DNA from: Tenacibaculum sp. 190524A05c
Lineage (GTDB): Bacteria; Bacteroidota; Bacteroidia; Flavobacteriales; Flavobacteriaceae
Direction: 5' to 3'
Assembly: GCF_964036595.1 (NCBI RefSeq)
Contig: NZ_OZ038523.1
Location: 2,114,501-2,178,500, forward strand
DNA: 64,000 nt
The position numbers were made by a program, and so were the translations under genes. Shown in pieces: positions 1-8,825 of this stretch. Position 1 is the first letter of the stretch, and each line of letters starts with the position of its first letter. A model generated the notes under the pieces. It ran no database searches and had not been told where the DNA came from. It saw nothing but the letters and a program-made list of their open reading frames with translations.

Positions 1-1642
1 TTCCATCAACATCTGAAGCATTTGCACTTATATTTATAATCTCACCTAGATTGAAAACAGTATTATTATTTGGAGAAGAAATACTTACTGAAGGTGCATT
101 ATTTCCACCAGTTCCACCGTTAGCAAAAACTTCATTGATTTTGTTTACCAAAGGTGATTTCACATTTGACCATCTTTTTAACTTAGTCCCAAAAGAAGTA
201 ACAGATCCACTGATTTCTAAATCTCCATAAACAGTCCAAATTATAGTTCCTCCAAGATTATTATCATTAATAAACTGCGCTTTTATTCCTATAGATTCTT
301 CATCATCATAACTTAAAAAGAAGTTTCCTTTGGTTAGATAAGGAACCTTTGCCTCGTTATCCCATTTTCTAACCCATCCACTATTTGGCGTTAATGCTTT
401 TTGTTTGATAAAGTGATAATTTGGTGTTCCATCATAAACTTCTTTAGGCCAATTTGTAAAATCAGAAGCCGTTTGAATTGGTCCATCAGGCTGAATATTT
501 TCTGATCTTTTTACTGTACTTGCATTAAGATCAGCATTACCAGTTGTTACAACTCCTCTTCCATAAAATGGAGCCCCAAAACAGATTTTACTTCTAGGAA
601 CATTTAATTCAACTAATTTATCTAAAGTAGCTTTCCAATTGAAAAATGAAACTTCAGCATTTGAATACGGATACACTGGAGCATTATGCCCTGTCTTGTT
701 TGACCAACCTCCATTATAATCGTAAGTCATCATATTAAAATAGTCCATAGAACTTGATAGCTTACTCCAATTAAATCCTTCCAGTTTTCTTGGATCAGCT
801 GCCATGGCTGATGTTATTAATTTATCTGGACCAATAGCTGCTCTTATTTCATCAACTAGATTCTCAAAGTTTGCAAAGTCTTCTTGAGAACCGGTAAAAT
901 TCATTCCAGAAAATGGACCAGGATATTCCCAATCCAAATCAATACCATCAAAGCCAACAGCGATTAGTTTTTTACAATCTTCTATAAATCGAGCTCTTTT
1001 TACAGGATCAGCAGCCATTTCAGGAAAGTGCTTACACATACTCCATCCTCCAATTGAAGCCATAACTTTTACTCCTTTTTGATGAGCCAATTCCAATAAT
1101 CCGGGCGCACCATCTTCTTTATGAAGTGGTAAAGGAAGTGTTCCGCTCAATCCCCAAGTTGGATGATTCCAAGTATTTGAATTCAATTCAACTTCAAAAC
1201 CTTGTGCTTCAGCACGACGTTTAGCATCTTCATTTATAAATTGAAGTGGTTCAATTTCTCCAAACAAAATATGCATATCCCAACTGCTATATATATCTGT
1301 AAAAAATAAATCACTTGGTTCTTGTGATACGCCATCTTGATAAATTTGTTTATTTCTATAATCTCCACTGTGTAGAGATCCATCTCTCGCTACTCCAAAA
1401 AAGGAATAGTTTAAAATTGTATACTTAGCATAATCAATATTCAAGTGAGTAAAAGCTCCCTGAGAAGGAAGACCAGCTTTCTCGGACTTCCAGGCGTCCC
1501 AATTAGTTATATAACCAATTATTTGTTTTTGATGATTTGAAGTAGTGGCAGATCCACCTGTATTTACTTGTGATACTAGAATAGAAGTGATCATAAGGAA
1601 TAAAAACACTATTCCTCTACGAAAAAAATTCGGGGGGTTCAT
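1..1642 (-). CDS. GH18 family chitinase, secreted (3' end missing)
   Basis: The reading frame is open from the ATG at 1642 to the left window edge, about 547 codons, so the C-terminus is not seen. An N-terminal signal peptide (hydrophobic stretch about residues 10-24) is followed by a glycosyl hydrolase 18 barrel: the SIGGW strand motif and the catalytic DGIDLDWEYP motif (about residues 232-241, acid Glu about 239) are intact. The barrel is followed by a Gly/Asn linker and the start of an Ig-like domain (about residue 505 on), as in T9SS-secreted flavobacterial chitinases. It should hydrolyse chitin outside the cell. The start is not certain: a run of six C falls in codons 3-5, and a GTG at codon 12 or ATG at codon 17 would still leave a signal peptide. 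Confidence 0.93.
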   Translation of the reverse strand, partial: MNPPNFFRRGIVFLFLMITSILVSQVNTGGSATTSNHQKQIIGYITNWDAWKSEKAGLPSQGAFTHLNIDYAKYTILNYSFFGVARDGSLHSGDYRNKQIYQDGVSQEPSDLFFTDIYSSWDMHILFGEIEPLQFINEDAKRRAEAQGFEVELNSNTWNHPTWGLSGTLPLPLHKEDGAPGLLELAHQKGVKVMASIGGWSMCKHFPEMAADPVKRARFIEDCKKLIAVGFDGIDLDWEYPGPFSGMNFTGSQEDFANFENLVDEIRAAIGPDKLITSAMAADPRKLEGFNWSKLSSSMDYFNMMTYDYNGGWSNKTGHNAPVYPYSNAEVSFFNWKATLDKLVELNVPRSKICFGAPFYGRGVVTTGNADLNASTVKRSENIQPDGPIQTASDFTNWPKEVYDGTPNYHFIKQKALTPNSGWVRKWDNEAKVPYLTKGNFFLSYDDEESIGIKAQFINDNNLGGTIIWTVYGDLEISGSVTSFGTKLKRWSNVKSPLVNKINEVFANGGTGGNNAPSVSISSPNNNTVFNLGEIINISANASDVDG

Positions 1643-1842
1643 AAGATTTTAATTTTAGGTTAATTACTCGATTTTAACACTATCCTTTGGTTGTGCAAAA
1701 TAAAATCGACAAACAACATTAAAACAGTAACAAATGACATTGAAAAAATAACACCTTAATAACCAGTGACATAAACCTAGTATTCTTTTAAAATAAAATA
1801 CAGATACTTTATTTGAAAAGTTCAATAATGAGTGTAGAAATG

Positions 1843-1872
1843 AAAAAACCGATTCAAATTTGAATCGGTTTC
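1843..1872 (-). terminator. Intrinsic terminator of the tRNA-Met gene
   Basis: A perfect 26-base palindrome (1846-1871, centred on AAATTT) lies just after the tRNA 3' end in the minus direction and runs into T residues on that strand. Confidence 0.8.
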
Positions 1873-1876
1873 TTAG

Positions 1877-1949
1877 TAGCGGGAGCTGGACTCGAACCAG
1901 CGACCTTCGGGTTATGAGCCCGACGAGCTGCCTACTGCTCTATCCCGCG
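1877..1949 (-). tRNA. Initiator tRNA-fMet (CAT anticodon)
   Basis: On the minus strand a full cloverleaf can be folded: acceptor CGCGGGA with its partner TCCCGCT, anticodon loop CTCATAA and T arm GGTTCGAGTCC. Base 1 (C) does not pair with base 72 (T), and the anticodon stem carries three consecutive G:C pairs, both marks of an initiator tRNA. CCA is not encoded. It has its own promoter and terminator. Confidence 0.95.
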
Positions 1950-1960
1950 ATATTGGACGG

Positions 1961-1992
1961 CAAAGATACGGACATTTTTCAGATATATCCAA
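1961..1992 (-). promoter_or_regulatory. Promoter of the initiator tRNA gene
   Basis: On the minus strand TTG (1990-1992), 21 bases, then TATCTTTG (1961-1968), eleven bases before the mature tRNA 5' end. This matches the Bacteroidota -33/-7 pattern. Confidence 0.75.
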
Positions 1993-2058
1993 ATAAAATT
2001 TAACCTTTTTTAAAAAAACTATATGACTCTTTTTATAATCAGCAGAATAAAAAAGACT

Positions 2059-2066
2059 TACCTTTG
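2059..2066 (+). promoter_or_regulatory. -7 promoter element of era
   Basis: TACCTTTG ends five bases before the era ATG. In Bacteroidota transcription starts a few bases after this element, so the mRNA would be leaderless or nearly so. No clear -33 TTG is seen. Confidence 0.6.
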
Positions 2067-2071
2067 CTTTT

Positions 2072-2953
2072 ATGACACATAAAGCAGGATTTGTAAACAT
2101 AATCGGGAACCCGAATGTTGGAAAATCAACCTTAATGAATGCTTTAGTTGGTGAAAAATTATCAATTATTACCTCTAAAGCTCAAACAACCAGACATCGA
2201 ATTCTGGGTATTGTAAATGGAGAAGATTATCAAATTGTATTTTCTGATACACCAGGTATTATAAAACCAGCATATGAACTACAAGATTCTATGATGGATT
2301 TTGTAAAATCTGCCTTTGATGATGCTGACGTTTTAATTTATATGGTTGAAATTGGTGAAAAAGAATTGAAGAATGAAGCGTTTTTCAATAAAATCATCAA
2401 TAGTAAAATTCCTGTAATCCTGTTATTGAATAAAATTGATTTATCAAGTCAAGATCAAGTTCAAGAAAAAATAGAATATTGGAAAAAGAAAGTTCCTAAC
2501 TCTTTTGTGTACGTAATTTCTGCTTTGGAAAAATTTAATGTAGAAACTGTATTCTATAAAATTATTGAACTACTACCAGACTCTCCTCCTTTTTATCCTA
2601 AGGATCAGTTAACAGATAAACCTGAACGTTTCTTCGTTAATGAAACTATTAGAGAGAAAATATTACAACATTACAAAAAGGAAATTCCTTATTCTGTTGA
2701 AGTTGAAACCGAAAGTTTTATTGAAGAAGACAATATTATAAAAATTCGTTCTGTAATCATGGTTGAACGTGAAACACAGAAAGGTATTATTATTGGTCAT
2801 AGAGGAACTGCGATTAAAAGAGTAGGTACAGAAGCAAGGAAAAGTCTTCAACATTTCTTCGACAAAAAAATATATTTAGACTTATATGTTAAGGTAAATA
2901 AAAATTGGAGATCTAACGATAAACAACTACGAAGATTCGGTTATAAAGAATAA
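2072..2953 (+). CDS. era: GTPase Era
   Basis: Era binds the 3' end of 16S rRNA and assists 30S subunit maturation. The 293-residue protein has the usual length: a GTPase domain with G1 GNPNVGKST (residues 12-20), switch region with TTRHR, G3 DTPG and G4 NKID, followed by a C-terminal KH domain that includes GHRGTAIKRVG. The ATG at 2072 sits where family members start. A second ribosome-assembly GTPase, Der, is encoded 1.7 kb downstream. It is transcribed away from the tRNA gene from its own promoter. Confidence 0.98.
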   Translation: MTHKAGFVNIIGNPNVGKSTLMNALVGEKLSIITSKAQTTRHRILGIVNGEDYQIVFSDTPGIIKPAYELQDSMMDFVKSAFDDADVLIYMVEIGEKELKNEAFFNKIINSKIPVILLLNKIDLSSQDQVQEKIEYWKKKVPNSFVYVISALEKFNVETVFYKIIELLPDSPPFYPKDQLTDKPERFFVNETIREKILQHYKKEIPYSVEVETESFIEEDNIIKIRSVIMVERETQKGIIIGHRGTAIKRVGTEARKSLQHFFDKKIYLDLYVKVNKNWRSNDKQLRRFGYKE

Positions 2954-3045
2954 CTTAACATTTATAATTTTAAACTAACAATCCTTTTTTGTTTAGATAA
3001 CTTTTAAGTAAAGTTTTAAGATAAGTTTTGCCAAAACTATCAACC

Positions 3046-4593
3046 ATGAAAAATTTATTTAAAACTTTATCAATAGCAATTGTTGTGTCTTTGAGTAGTT
3101 GTAACGATGACAACAATGGCTCAGCTCCAATTAATACAGAAGTTAACTTTCAATATGTACATACTATTAATGTAGGTGGTGAAGGTGCAGCAGAAATTTC
3201 TGCTTACGATTCAAAAACAAAAAAACTATTTGTTGTTAATTCTGAAGCGAAAGAAATTTCTGTTTACGATTTAAAAGATGTGGATGCTCCTTCAAAAGTA
3301 GGGTCAATTCCAGTAATGTCTGGTGCTCCAAACAGTATTAGCACTTATGATGGAAAAGTTGCCGTTGCCTTAGAAGATGCTGTAAAACAAAACAATGGAA
3401 AAATTGCTGTTTACAATGCAGAAAATAATGCATTATTAAACTCTTATACTGTTGGTGCATTACCAGATATGGTAACATTCTCAAAGGACGGTAAATTACT
3501 AATCTGTGCAAACGAAGGAGAACCAAACAGCTTGTATACTAATGATCCTGAAGGGAGTGTAAGTATTATTACCCTGGAATCAGGAAATGTAACTACATTA
3601 AACTTTTCTGCTTTTAATAGCCAAGAAGCTTCTTTAGAAAGTAACGGATTTAGAGTATTCGGACCAAATGCTGACTTAGCTAAAGATGTTGAACCAGAAT
3701 ATATTGCTGTATCTGATGATTCAAAAACAGCTTGGGTTTCTCTTCAAGAGAACAATGGAATTGCAAAAGTGAACTTAGTAACTAAAACTATCGAAGCCAT
3801 TTATCCTTTAGGTTTTAAAAACTATAATGAAGCCGGAAATGCAATTGATCCTAGTAATAAAGATGATAAAAAGGAATTAAGAAATATTCCAGTTTACGGT
3901 ATCTATCAACCAGATGCAATTACTTATGTCAATATTAACGGAACTGGTTACATTATCTCAGCGAATGAAGGAGATGCCAGAGAATATATTGATGATAAAG
4001 GAACAGATGATGAAAGTGACGATGAAGATGTCTTTGTAAATGAAGAACGAATCAAGAAAATTGATTTAGATCCTACTGCATTTCCTAACGCAGCAGAATT
4101 ACAAAAAGAAGAAAATTTAGGAAGATTAAAGATTGCCTTAGATTTAGGTGATACTGATAATGATGGAGACTACGACAAATTATATGCTTACGGAGGCAGA
4201 TCTTTTACGATTTGGTCTGAAAATGGAGCATTAATTTATGATAGTGGAAACACTATTTCTGAAAAAACACTAGAATTAACTCCTGCTACTTTTAACGATG
4301 ATGATGGAAGAAGTGATGATAAAGGAGCAGAACCTGAAGCTGTTGAAGTGCTAAATATAAATAACGAACGTTATATTTTATTTGTTGGATTAGAACGTAC
4401 TGATCAGGTACTAGTTTACGACATTACAAATCCATCAGCTCCAATGTTCTTATCTATATTATCTCATAATGGTGATGAAGCTCCTGAAGGATTATTAGTA
4501 ATTCCTGCTAAAGACAGTCCGAATGGAAAGGATTTAGTATTAGTTTCTAATGAAGATAGTGGTACCGTAAGTATCTATCAAAACGTTCAGTAA
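3046..4593 (+). CDS. Choice-of-anchor I domain lipoprotein
   Basis: A 515-residue exported protein with a lipoprotein signal peptide (VVSLSSC, cysteine at residue 19) followed by an Asp/Asn-rich linker. The body looks like a beta-propeller of the choice-of-anchor I family, often annotated as alkaline-phosphatase-like: repeated YD-x-[ST]-x-x-x-V blades, a long acidic insert near residues 325-340, a calcium-binding-like DTDNDGDYDKL segment and a C-terminal GLERTDQVLVYD blade. The ATG at 3046 was chosen over a TTG at 3028 because it gives a clean lipobox. It sits between era and der; no enzymatic residues can be assigned with confidence. Confidence 0.85.
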   Translation: MKNLFKTLSIAIVVSLSSCNDDNNGSAPINTEVNFQYVHTINVGGEGAAEISAYDSKTKKLFVVNSEAKEISVYDLKDVDAPSKVGSIPVMSGAPNSISTYDGKVAVALEDAVKQNNGKIAVYNAENNALLNSYTVGALPDMVTFSKDGKLLICANEGEPNSLYTNDPEGSVSIITLESGNVTTLNFSAFNSQEASLESNGFRVFGPNADLAKDVEPEYIAVSDDSKTAWVSLQENNGIAKVNLVTKTIEAIYPLGFKNYNEAGNAIDPSNKDDKKELRNIPVYGIYQPDAITYVNINGTGYIISANEGDAREYIDDKGTDDESDDEDVFVNEERIKKIDLDPTAFPNAAELQKEENLGRLKIALDLGDTDNDGDYDKLYAYGGRSFTIWSENGALIYDSGNTISEKTLELTPATFNDDDGRSDDKGAEPEAVEVLNINNERYILFVGLERTDQVLVYDITNPSAPMFLSILSHNGDEAPEGLLVIPAKDSPNGKDLVLVSNEDSGTVSIYQNVQ

Positions 4594-4616
4594 CTCGAAC
4601 ATATTTTTAAAATGAT

Positions 4617-4655
4617 AAAACAACTATTGATTTTTAAATCAATAGTTGTTTTCTT
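4617..4655 (+). terminator. Intrinsic terminator after the choice-of-anchor I gene
   Basis: An inverted repeat AACAACTATTGATTT / AAATCAATAGTTGTT with a short loop is followed by a T-rich run. Confidence 0.85.
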
Positions 4656-4667
4656 TTATATAAACGC

Positions 4668-4675
4668 TACCTTTG
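4668..4675 (+). promoter_or_regulatory. -7 promoter element of der
   Basis: TACCTTTG, identical to the element before era, ends four bases before the der ATG. It lies directly after the upstream terminator, so der has its own promoter and a near-leaderless mRNA. Confidence 0.65.
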
Positions 4676-4679
4676 CAGC

Positions 4680-5987
4680 ATGAATAGTATTGTTGCAATC
4701 GTAGGAAGACCTAATGTAGGTAAATCTACCCTTTTCAATAGATTAATTAAAAGAAGAGAAGCTATTGTTGACTCTGTAAGTGGAGTTACTAGAGATCGTC
4801 ATTACGGTAAATCGGAATGGAACGGAAAGGAATTCTCTGTTATTGACACAGGTGGATATGTAGTTGGATCAGATGATATCTTCGAAGAGGAGATTAGAAA
4901 ACAAGTGCAACTTGCTTTAGATGAGGCAGATATTATTCTTTTTGTTGTTGATGTAGAACAAGGTATCACACCAATGGATGATGCTGTAGCTAAGTTACTT
5001 CGCCAGGTTGAAAAACCTTTATTTATGGCTGTAAACAAAGTTGACAATGCCATGCGTGCTGCAGATGCTGTTGAATTTTACAACCTAGGATTAGGTGATT
5101 ATCATACAATATCCTCTGTTAACGGAAGTGGAACTGGTGATTTATTAGATGCTATTGCAGAAGCAATTCCTGAACCTGTTGAGGAAGAAGTTGAAAATGA
5201 ATTACCTCGTTTCGCAGTAGTGGGTCGTCCTAACGCAGGAAAATCGTCTTTTATCAATGCATTAATTGGAGAAGATAGAAACATCGTTACCAATATTGCT
5301 GGTACTACAAGAGATTCTATTGATACGAAATACAATCGATTTGGATTTGAATTCAATTTAGTAGATACTGCTGGAATTCGTAAAAAATCTAAAGTAAAAG
5401 AAGATTTAGAATTTTACTCTGTAATGAGAGCTGTTCGTGCAATTGAGCATTCTGATGTTGCAATTGTTATGGTTGACGCTACTCGAGGATTCGAAGGACA
5501 AGATGAAAAAATATTCTGGTTAGCTGAGAAAAACAGAAAAGGAATTATAATTCTTGTTAATAAATGGGATTTAGTTGAAAAGGAAACAAATACAATGCGT
5601 GATTTCGAAAGGAAAATACGTGAAACTGTTGCTCCTTTTACTGATATTCCAATTGTATTTATTTCTGCTTTAACAAAGCAAAGAATATTTAAAGCAATTG
5701 AAACTGCTGTTGAAGTTTTTGAAAATAGAAAGCGTAAAATTCAAACTAGTAAATTGAATGAAACTATGCTGGAAATTATGCAACATACACCTCCTCCAGC
5801 AATCAAAGGAAAATTCATTAAAATCAAATATTGTATGCAGTTACCAACGCATACACCTCAATTTGCTTTTTTTGCTAATTTGCCTCAATATATTAGAGAT
5901 CCGTATAAACGATTTGTTGAAAATAAATTGAGAGAACATTATAACTTTAATGGTGTTCCAATTAGTATTTATTTTAGACAAAAGTAA
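4680..5987 (+). CDS. der: GTPase Der (EngA), double GTPase
   Basis: Der helps assemble the 50S ribosomal subunit. The 435-residue protein has two tandem GTPase domains: the first with GRPNVGKST (residues 8-16), DTGG and NKVD, the second with GRPNAGKSS (about 182-190), DTAG and NKWD, then the C-terminal KH-like domain (about 350-435) with the typical [16 protein letters not shown] stretch. Length and order are those of the family. Nothing is missing. Confidence 0.98.
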   Translation: MNSIVAIVGRPNVGKSTLFNRLIKRREAIVDSVSGVTRDRHYGKSEWNGKEFSVIDTGGYVVGSDDIFEEEIRKQVQLALDEADIILFVVDVEQGITPMDDAVAKLLRQVEKPLFMAVNKVDNAMRAADAVEFYNLGLGDYHTISSVNGSGTGDLLDAIAEAIPEPVEEEVENELPRFAVVGRPNAGKSSFINALIGEDRNIVTNIAGTTRDSIDTKYNRFGFEFNLVDTAGIRKKSKVKEDLEFYSVMRAVRAIEHSDVAIVMVDATRGFEGQDEKIFWLAEKNRKGIIILVNKWDLVEKETNTMRDFERKIRETVAPFTDIPIVFISALTKQRIFKAIETAVEVFENRKRKIQTSKLNETMLEIMQHTPPPAIKGKFIKIKYCMQLPTHTPQFAFFANLPQYIRDPYKRFVENKLREHYNFNGVPISIYFRQK

Positions 5988-6010
5988 TTCTTAGAATTAC
6001 TTTTGTTCTG
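5978..6010 (+). terminator. Terminator overlapping the der stop codon
   Basis: ACAAAAGTAATTC and GAATTACTTTTGT form a hairpin whose left arm contains the der stop codon. The following T run is interrupted. It lies between convergent genes and could serve both. Confidence 0.5.
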
Positions 6011-6011
6011 T

Positions 6012-7034
6012 TTATTCATCCAACTGAAAATCAATAGGTAAAAAGTACTCTACATTTACGTATTCATTATCTTTTTTACCTGGTAAGAATTTAGGAAGAA
6101 GTGTAATTAATCTTTTCGCTTCATCCTCTAATAACTTTCCATTCTCTGGGCCAGATGCTGTAATATTCTTAACATAGCCCTCTGTATCCACAATAAACCG
6201 AACCCAAACTCTACCTTCTACACCTTCAGAAGCTGCATCAAAAGGGTAAATTAGATTTTCAAGAACATTGTTTACAAAAGTCTCTTTAATACATTCTTGT
6301 TTTACTGATTCTGCAAAATCAGAACATCCAATAAAAACAGGTGCATCGATTAATTGATCGAATCGAACATAATCTTGGATTAACCCAGAATCATTAGCTT
6401 GGTAAAAATCCTTAGCGTTTTTATTCGGAGCTTTAAAGTTTATATACACCTTATGTCTAACTTCAGTTGTAACTCCATTATGTTTAGCTGGATTTAATTT
6501 CGGCAAGTTGGTGATTAAACGTTTTGCCTCATTTTCAAACAATGGGTATTTCTTAGCACTAACAATTTTAATGTCTTTAATTTCTCCACTTTTTCCAATA
6601 GTAAAAGAAGTCAATACTTTGTCCTCTATACCATTTTTAAAAGCTTCTTCCGGATATTTCAAATTCCCATTAATGTGCTTTTTAATCTTTTCGTTGAAAC
6701 AATTCATTTCATTTTCAACTCCTACTGAAACACAATCATTAAACATAGGAATATTATCAACTTGATTAATGCTGAGTTTTTGGCTTGATGAAGATTTTAG
6801 ATTCTTTTTTAATTTAAGAATATTAGATGACATTCTTTTTCTAACTACTCTTCTACGAGTAGAGATTTGCACGAATTCTTTCTCATTTGATTTCTTAAAT
6901 TTTTCAATCGCGCATTTTCCAATGGTATGTAAATCAGTTACTTCATTTTCTGATGATGTACATACCTCTTTTTGTGCAGTTACATTTAAACACAATGCAA
7001 CCACAAATAATCTTATACAATTCTTTAGATTCAT
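6012..7034 (-). CDS. Exported protein with two TonB C-terminal domains
   Basis: A 340-residue protein with a cleavable-looking signal peptide (about residues 1-20, ending TAQ) and two TonB_C-type domains, about 115-205 and 240-338. Each carries the sequence pattern of the family: NLKYPEEAFKNGIEDKV / NLIYPFDAASEGVEGRV, then a strand with F-x-[IV]-x-x-x-G, then EAKRLI-x-x-LPK. Classic TonB has a membrane anchor and a proline-rich stretch; neither is visible, nor are exbB/exbD nearby. It may be a periplasmic partner of outer-membrane receptors or act by protein binding only. A C-run (7041-7045) lies 7-11 bases before the ATG. Confidence 0.85.
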   Translation of the reverse strand: MNLKNCIRLFVVALCLNVTAQKEVCTSSENEVTDLHTIGKCAIEKFKKSNEKEFVQISTRRRVVRKRMSSNILKLKKNLKSSSSQKLSINQVDNIPMFNDCVSVGVENEMNCFNEKIKKHINGNLKYPEEAFKNGIEDKVLTSFTIGKSGEIKDIKIVSAKKYPLFENEAKRLITNLPKLNPAKHNGVTTEVRHKVYINFKAPNKNAKDFYQANDSGLIQDYVRFDQLIDAPVFIGCSDFAESVKQECIKETFVNNVLENLIYPFDAASEGVEGRVWVRFIVDTEGYVKNITASGPENGKLLEDEAKRLITLLPKFLPGKKDNEYVNVEYFLPIDFQLDE

Positions 7035-7185
7035 AATATTGGGGGTAAAAATTTGTTTGATGAGCTCTAAAAACTCAATCTATCTTAAGAACTTTAATAA
7101 TGTAGTAATGGTTATAACTATTAAACTCTCATTTTCTTAATTTCAATTATCATATATATTTAATATTTCGGGTCCTTTTATCTGT

Positions 7186-8025
7186 TTATTCCACCTTTAC
7201 TTTTTCGTATAAATTGGTAATTTTATTAAACAACTTCGTTAACGTATTACTTAACTTATATATTTCTTGATCTTGATATCCTTGCTTAAATAATTTATCA
7301 TTATTCTCCTTAACAGATTCCCATAAAACGGTTACATCTCCAAGAGCTTCATCAATTCTATCATTATTAAAACTAGATACTAGCAAATCATTTAATGCAT
7401 TATCAAGTTCTGAATATACATTACGTAAAACACTTTCAGTTTTCTTGTTTTTTAAGTCAGGTTTATTGGCAAAATAGTACAATGCTAAACGCTGAGATAA
7501 CATTCGTTGTCTACCAGCTTTATTAATAATTTGTTTCAATTCTGAATCTTCTTCAGCAACATAAGAATCATCCGAACTACCACCTTTAGATTCAAGAATT
7601 ATGGCGTTAACAACATTGTTCGCATACTTAAGTATTGTTGAATTTGTGTTTATAATTTTTTCGGCATCCTTCTTATTTGGTGTAGATTCTATAAACTTTT
7701 TGTACTTCTCCCAAGTATCTTTTACTTCTGCAAGCTTATTCTTAGTAATTAATAAACTCGCATTCTTATCTAGAATTGAAATCTGCTTTTCGAATATAAT
7801 CTTAGTAATTTTTAAGTTTTTCTGCGCTTTAAAATCATTCGGGTTGTCTAGTAAATACAAGTAAATCTTTCCCATTCGCTGCGTAAGCATACGTTGTTTT
7901 CCTGAAATATTTACAGCCTTATTAAATGATAGCGATCCGTATTTTTTATTCTGTGCATACGTTGTTAGTTGAGTAGCAAGAAAAAAAGTACATGCAAGAG
8001 CTATTTTAGTTAGATCTTTTCTCAT
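7186..8025 (-). CDS. Exported protein with two PilJ-type (type IV pili MCP N-terminal) domains
   Basis: A 279-residue protein with a signal peptide (cleavage after about residue 24, TYAQ). Two copies of a helical sensor module follow, about residues 35-150 and 160-279, each opening with the family motif: NISGKQRMLTQR and NKAGRQRMLSQR. These motifs are typical of the ligand-binding region of PilJ and NarX-like sensors (PF13675 type). Here there is no transmembrane helix, HAMP or signalling domain, so the protein is a free periplasmic double module. Downstream partner and ligand are unknown. It is preceded by the DUF3887-like gene on the same strand, 28 bases away. Confidence 0.8.
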   Translation of the reverse strand: MRKDLTKIALACTFFLATQLTTYAQNKKYGSLSFNKAVNISGKQRMLTQRMGKIYLYLLDNPNDFKAQKNLKITKIIFEKQISILDKNASLLITKNKLAEVKDTWEKYKKFIESTPNKKDAEKIINTNSTILKYANNVVNAIILESKGGSSDDSYVAEEDSELKQIINKAGRQRMLSQRLALYYFANKPDLKNKKTESVLRNVYSELDNALNDLLVSSFNNDRIDEALGDVTVLWESVKENNDKLFKQGYQDQEIYKLSNTLTKLFNKITNLYEKVKVE

Positions 8026-8053
8026 AATTATAAATATAAAATGTGTTTATATA

Positions 8054-8413
8054 CTAGTATTCTTTAATAACAAAAGTCGATATCTTACCGTCTGATGTTA
8101 AATGAAGTAGCATTAAAAGTGTTCCGTTTTCAAATTCAACGAGGTAATTTCTTTCTTTTTCTTCTTCTAAAATCAATTCATAAGAAGACATTACACCTTT
8201 ATTATTATGCAAACTATCAATAGTTTTCTTAAAAGGAGTTGGTTTTAATTTGCCTTTTAGAGCATCATTAAACTTTTCATGAATTAATGTAGCCTTACCT
8301 TCATTAAAGGCTTTTTTAACTAATTCTAAAGTGTTTTTGTAGTCGTCTTCCGTTTGTGAATAAATAGAAAATTGAAAAAATAGAATACACAACGAAGTAA
8401 ACAAAATCTTCAT
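8054..8413 (-). CDS. Small exported DUF3887-like protein
   Basis: A 119-residue protein with a signal peptide (about residues 1-19, SIYSQ). The mature part is a small alpha+beta fold with the pattern of DUF3887 / cystatin-like proteins: a helical segment in which a residue group ALKGKLKPTPFKKTID is followed by beta strands near the C-terminus (ERNYLVEFENGTLLMLLHL). No catalytic residues are evident. It probably shares a transcript with the double PilJ-like gene just downstream. A run of six C (8418-8423) lies directly before the start codon. Confidence 0.65.
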   Translation of the reverse strand: MKILFTSLCILFFQFSIYSQTEDDYKNTLELVKKAFNEGKATLIHEKFNDALKGKLKPTPFKKTIDSLHNNKGVMSSYELILEEEKERNYLVEFENGTLLMLLHLTSDGKISTFVIKEY

Positions 8414-8798
8414 AAGCGGGGGGATATTTTGTTATAAATTCTTTTCTAAAATAGTGTATTTCAAACTACTACACAAATCACACCTTCGTTATTGTTAAAA
8501 TCTCAGGAAAACCACCCTTTTTTTAAATTCCCATATAAATCAGGGGGTTCAGATTATTATTTTGATAATTGCATCAAAATTTAAGCTATCAAAAAATAAC
8601 ATAAATTAACTTTAATTAACTTTTTGAAAAATCGTTTTTTTTGTTCTTTTGGTTCGGAATTTAAAAACGAAGATAATTTTTCTATGAAAAAGAATAAGCG
8701 ACTCCCTCACAAGCTATATTCAAAACAAAGAAATCACAATTGACTACATAAAAAGGACATTTGATTACAAATTATTCTTCAGAACTAGAAGAGTTGAA
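8414..8798. other. Intergenic region between divergent genes 8413(-) and 8826(+)
   Basis: About 400 very AT-rich bases. It holds the C-run just before the minus-strand gene (8418-8423), a second minus-strand C-run at 8543-8547, short direct repeats of TTAACTTT around 8605-8625, and a -7 element for the plus-strand gene at its right end. I see no convincing small gene or RNA. Confidence 0.5.
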
Positions 8799-8806
8799 TA
8801 CATTTG
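8799..8806 (+). promoter_or_regulatory. -7 promoter element of the barrel protein gene
   Basis: TACATTTG lies 19 bases before the ATG at 8826; no clear -33 TTG at the usual spacing. Confidence 0.5.
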
Positions 8807-8825
8807 CCCGCGTAAACTGAGAACT

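Noticed and set aside
3028..3045. TTG start for the choice-of-anchor I protein
   Set aside because: The extra six residues precede a normal lipoprotein signal peptide that begins at ATG 3046.
6508..7140. Open frames on the plus strand across the TonB_C gene
   Set aside because: They are antisense to a well-supported coding region and encode only biased hydrophobic sequence with no family match.
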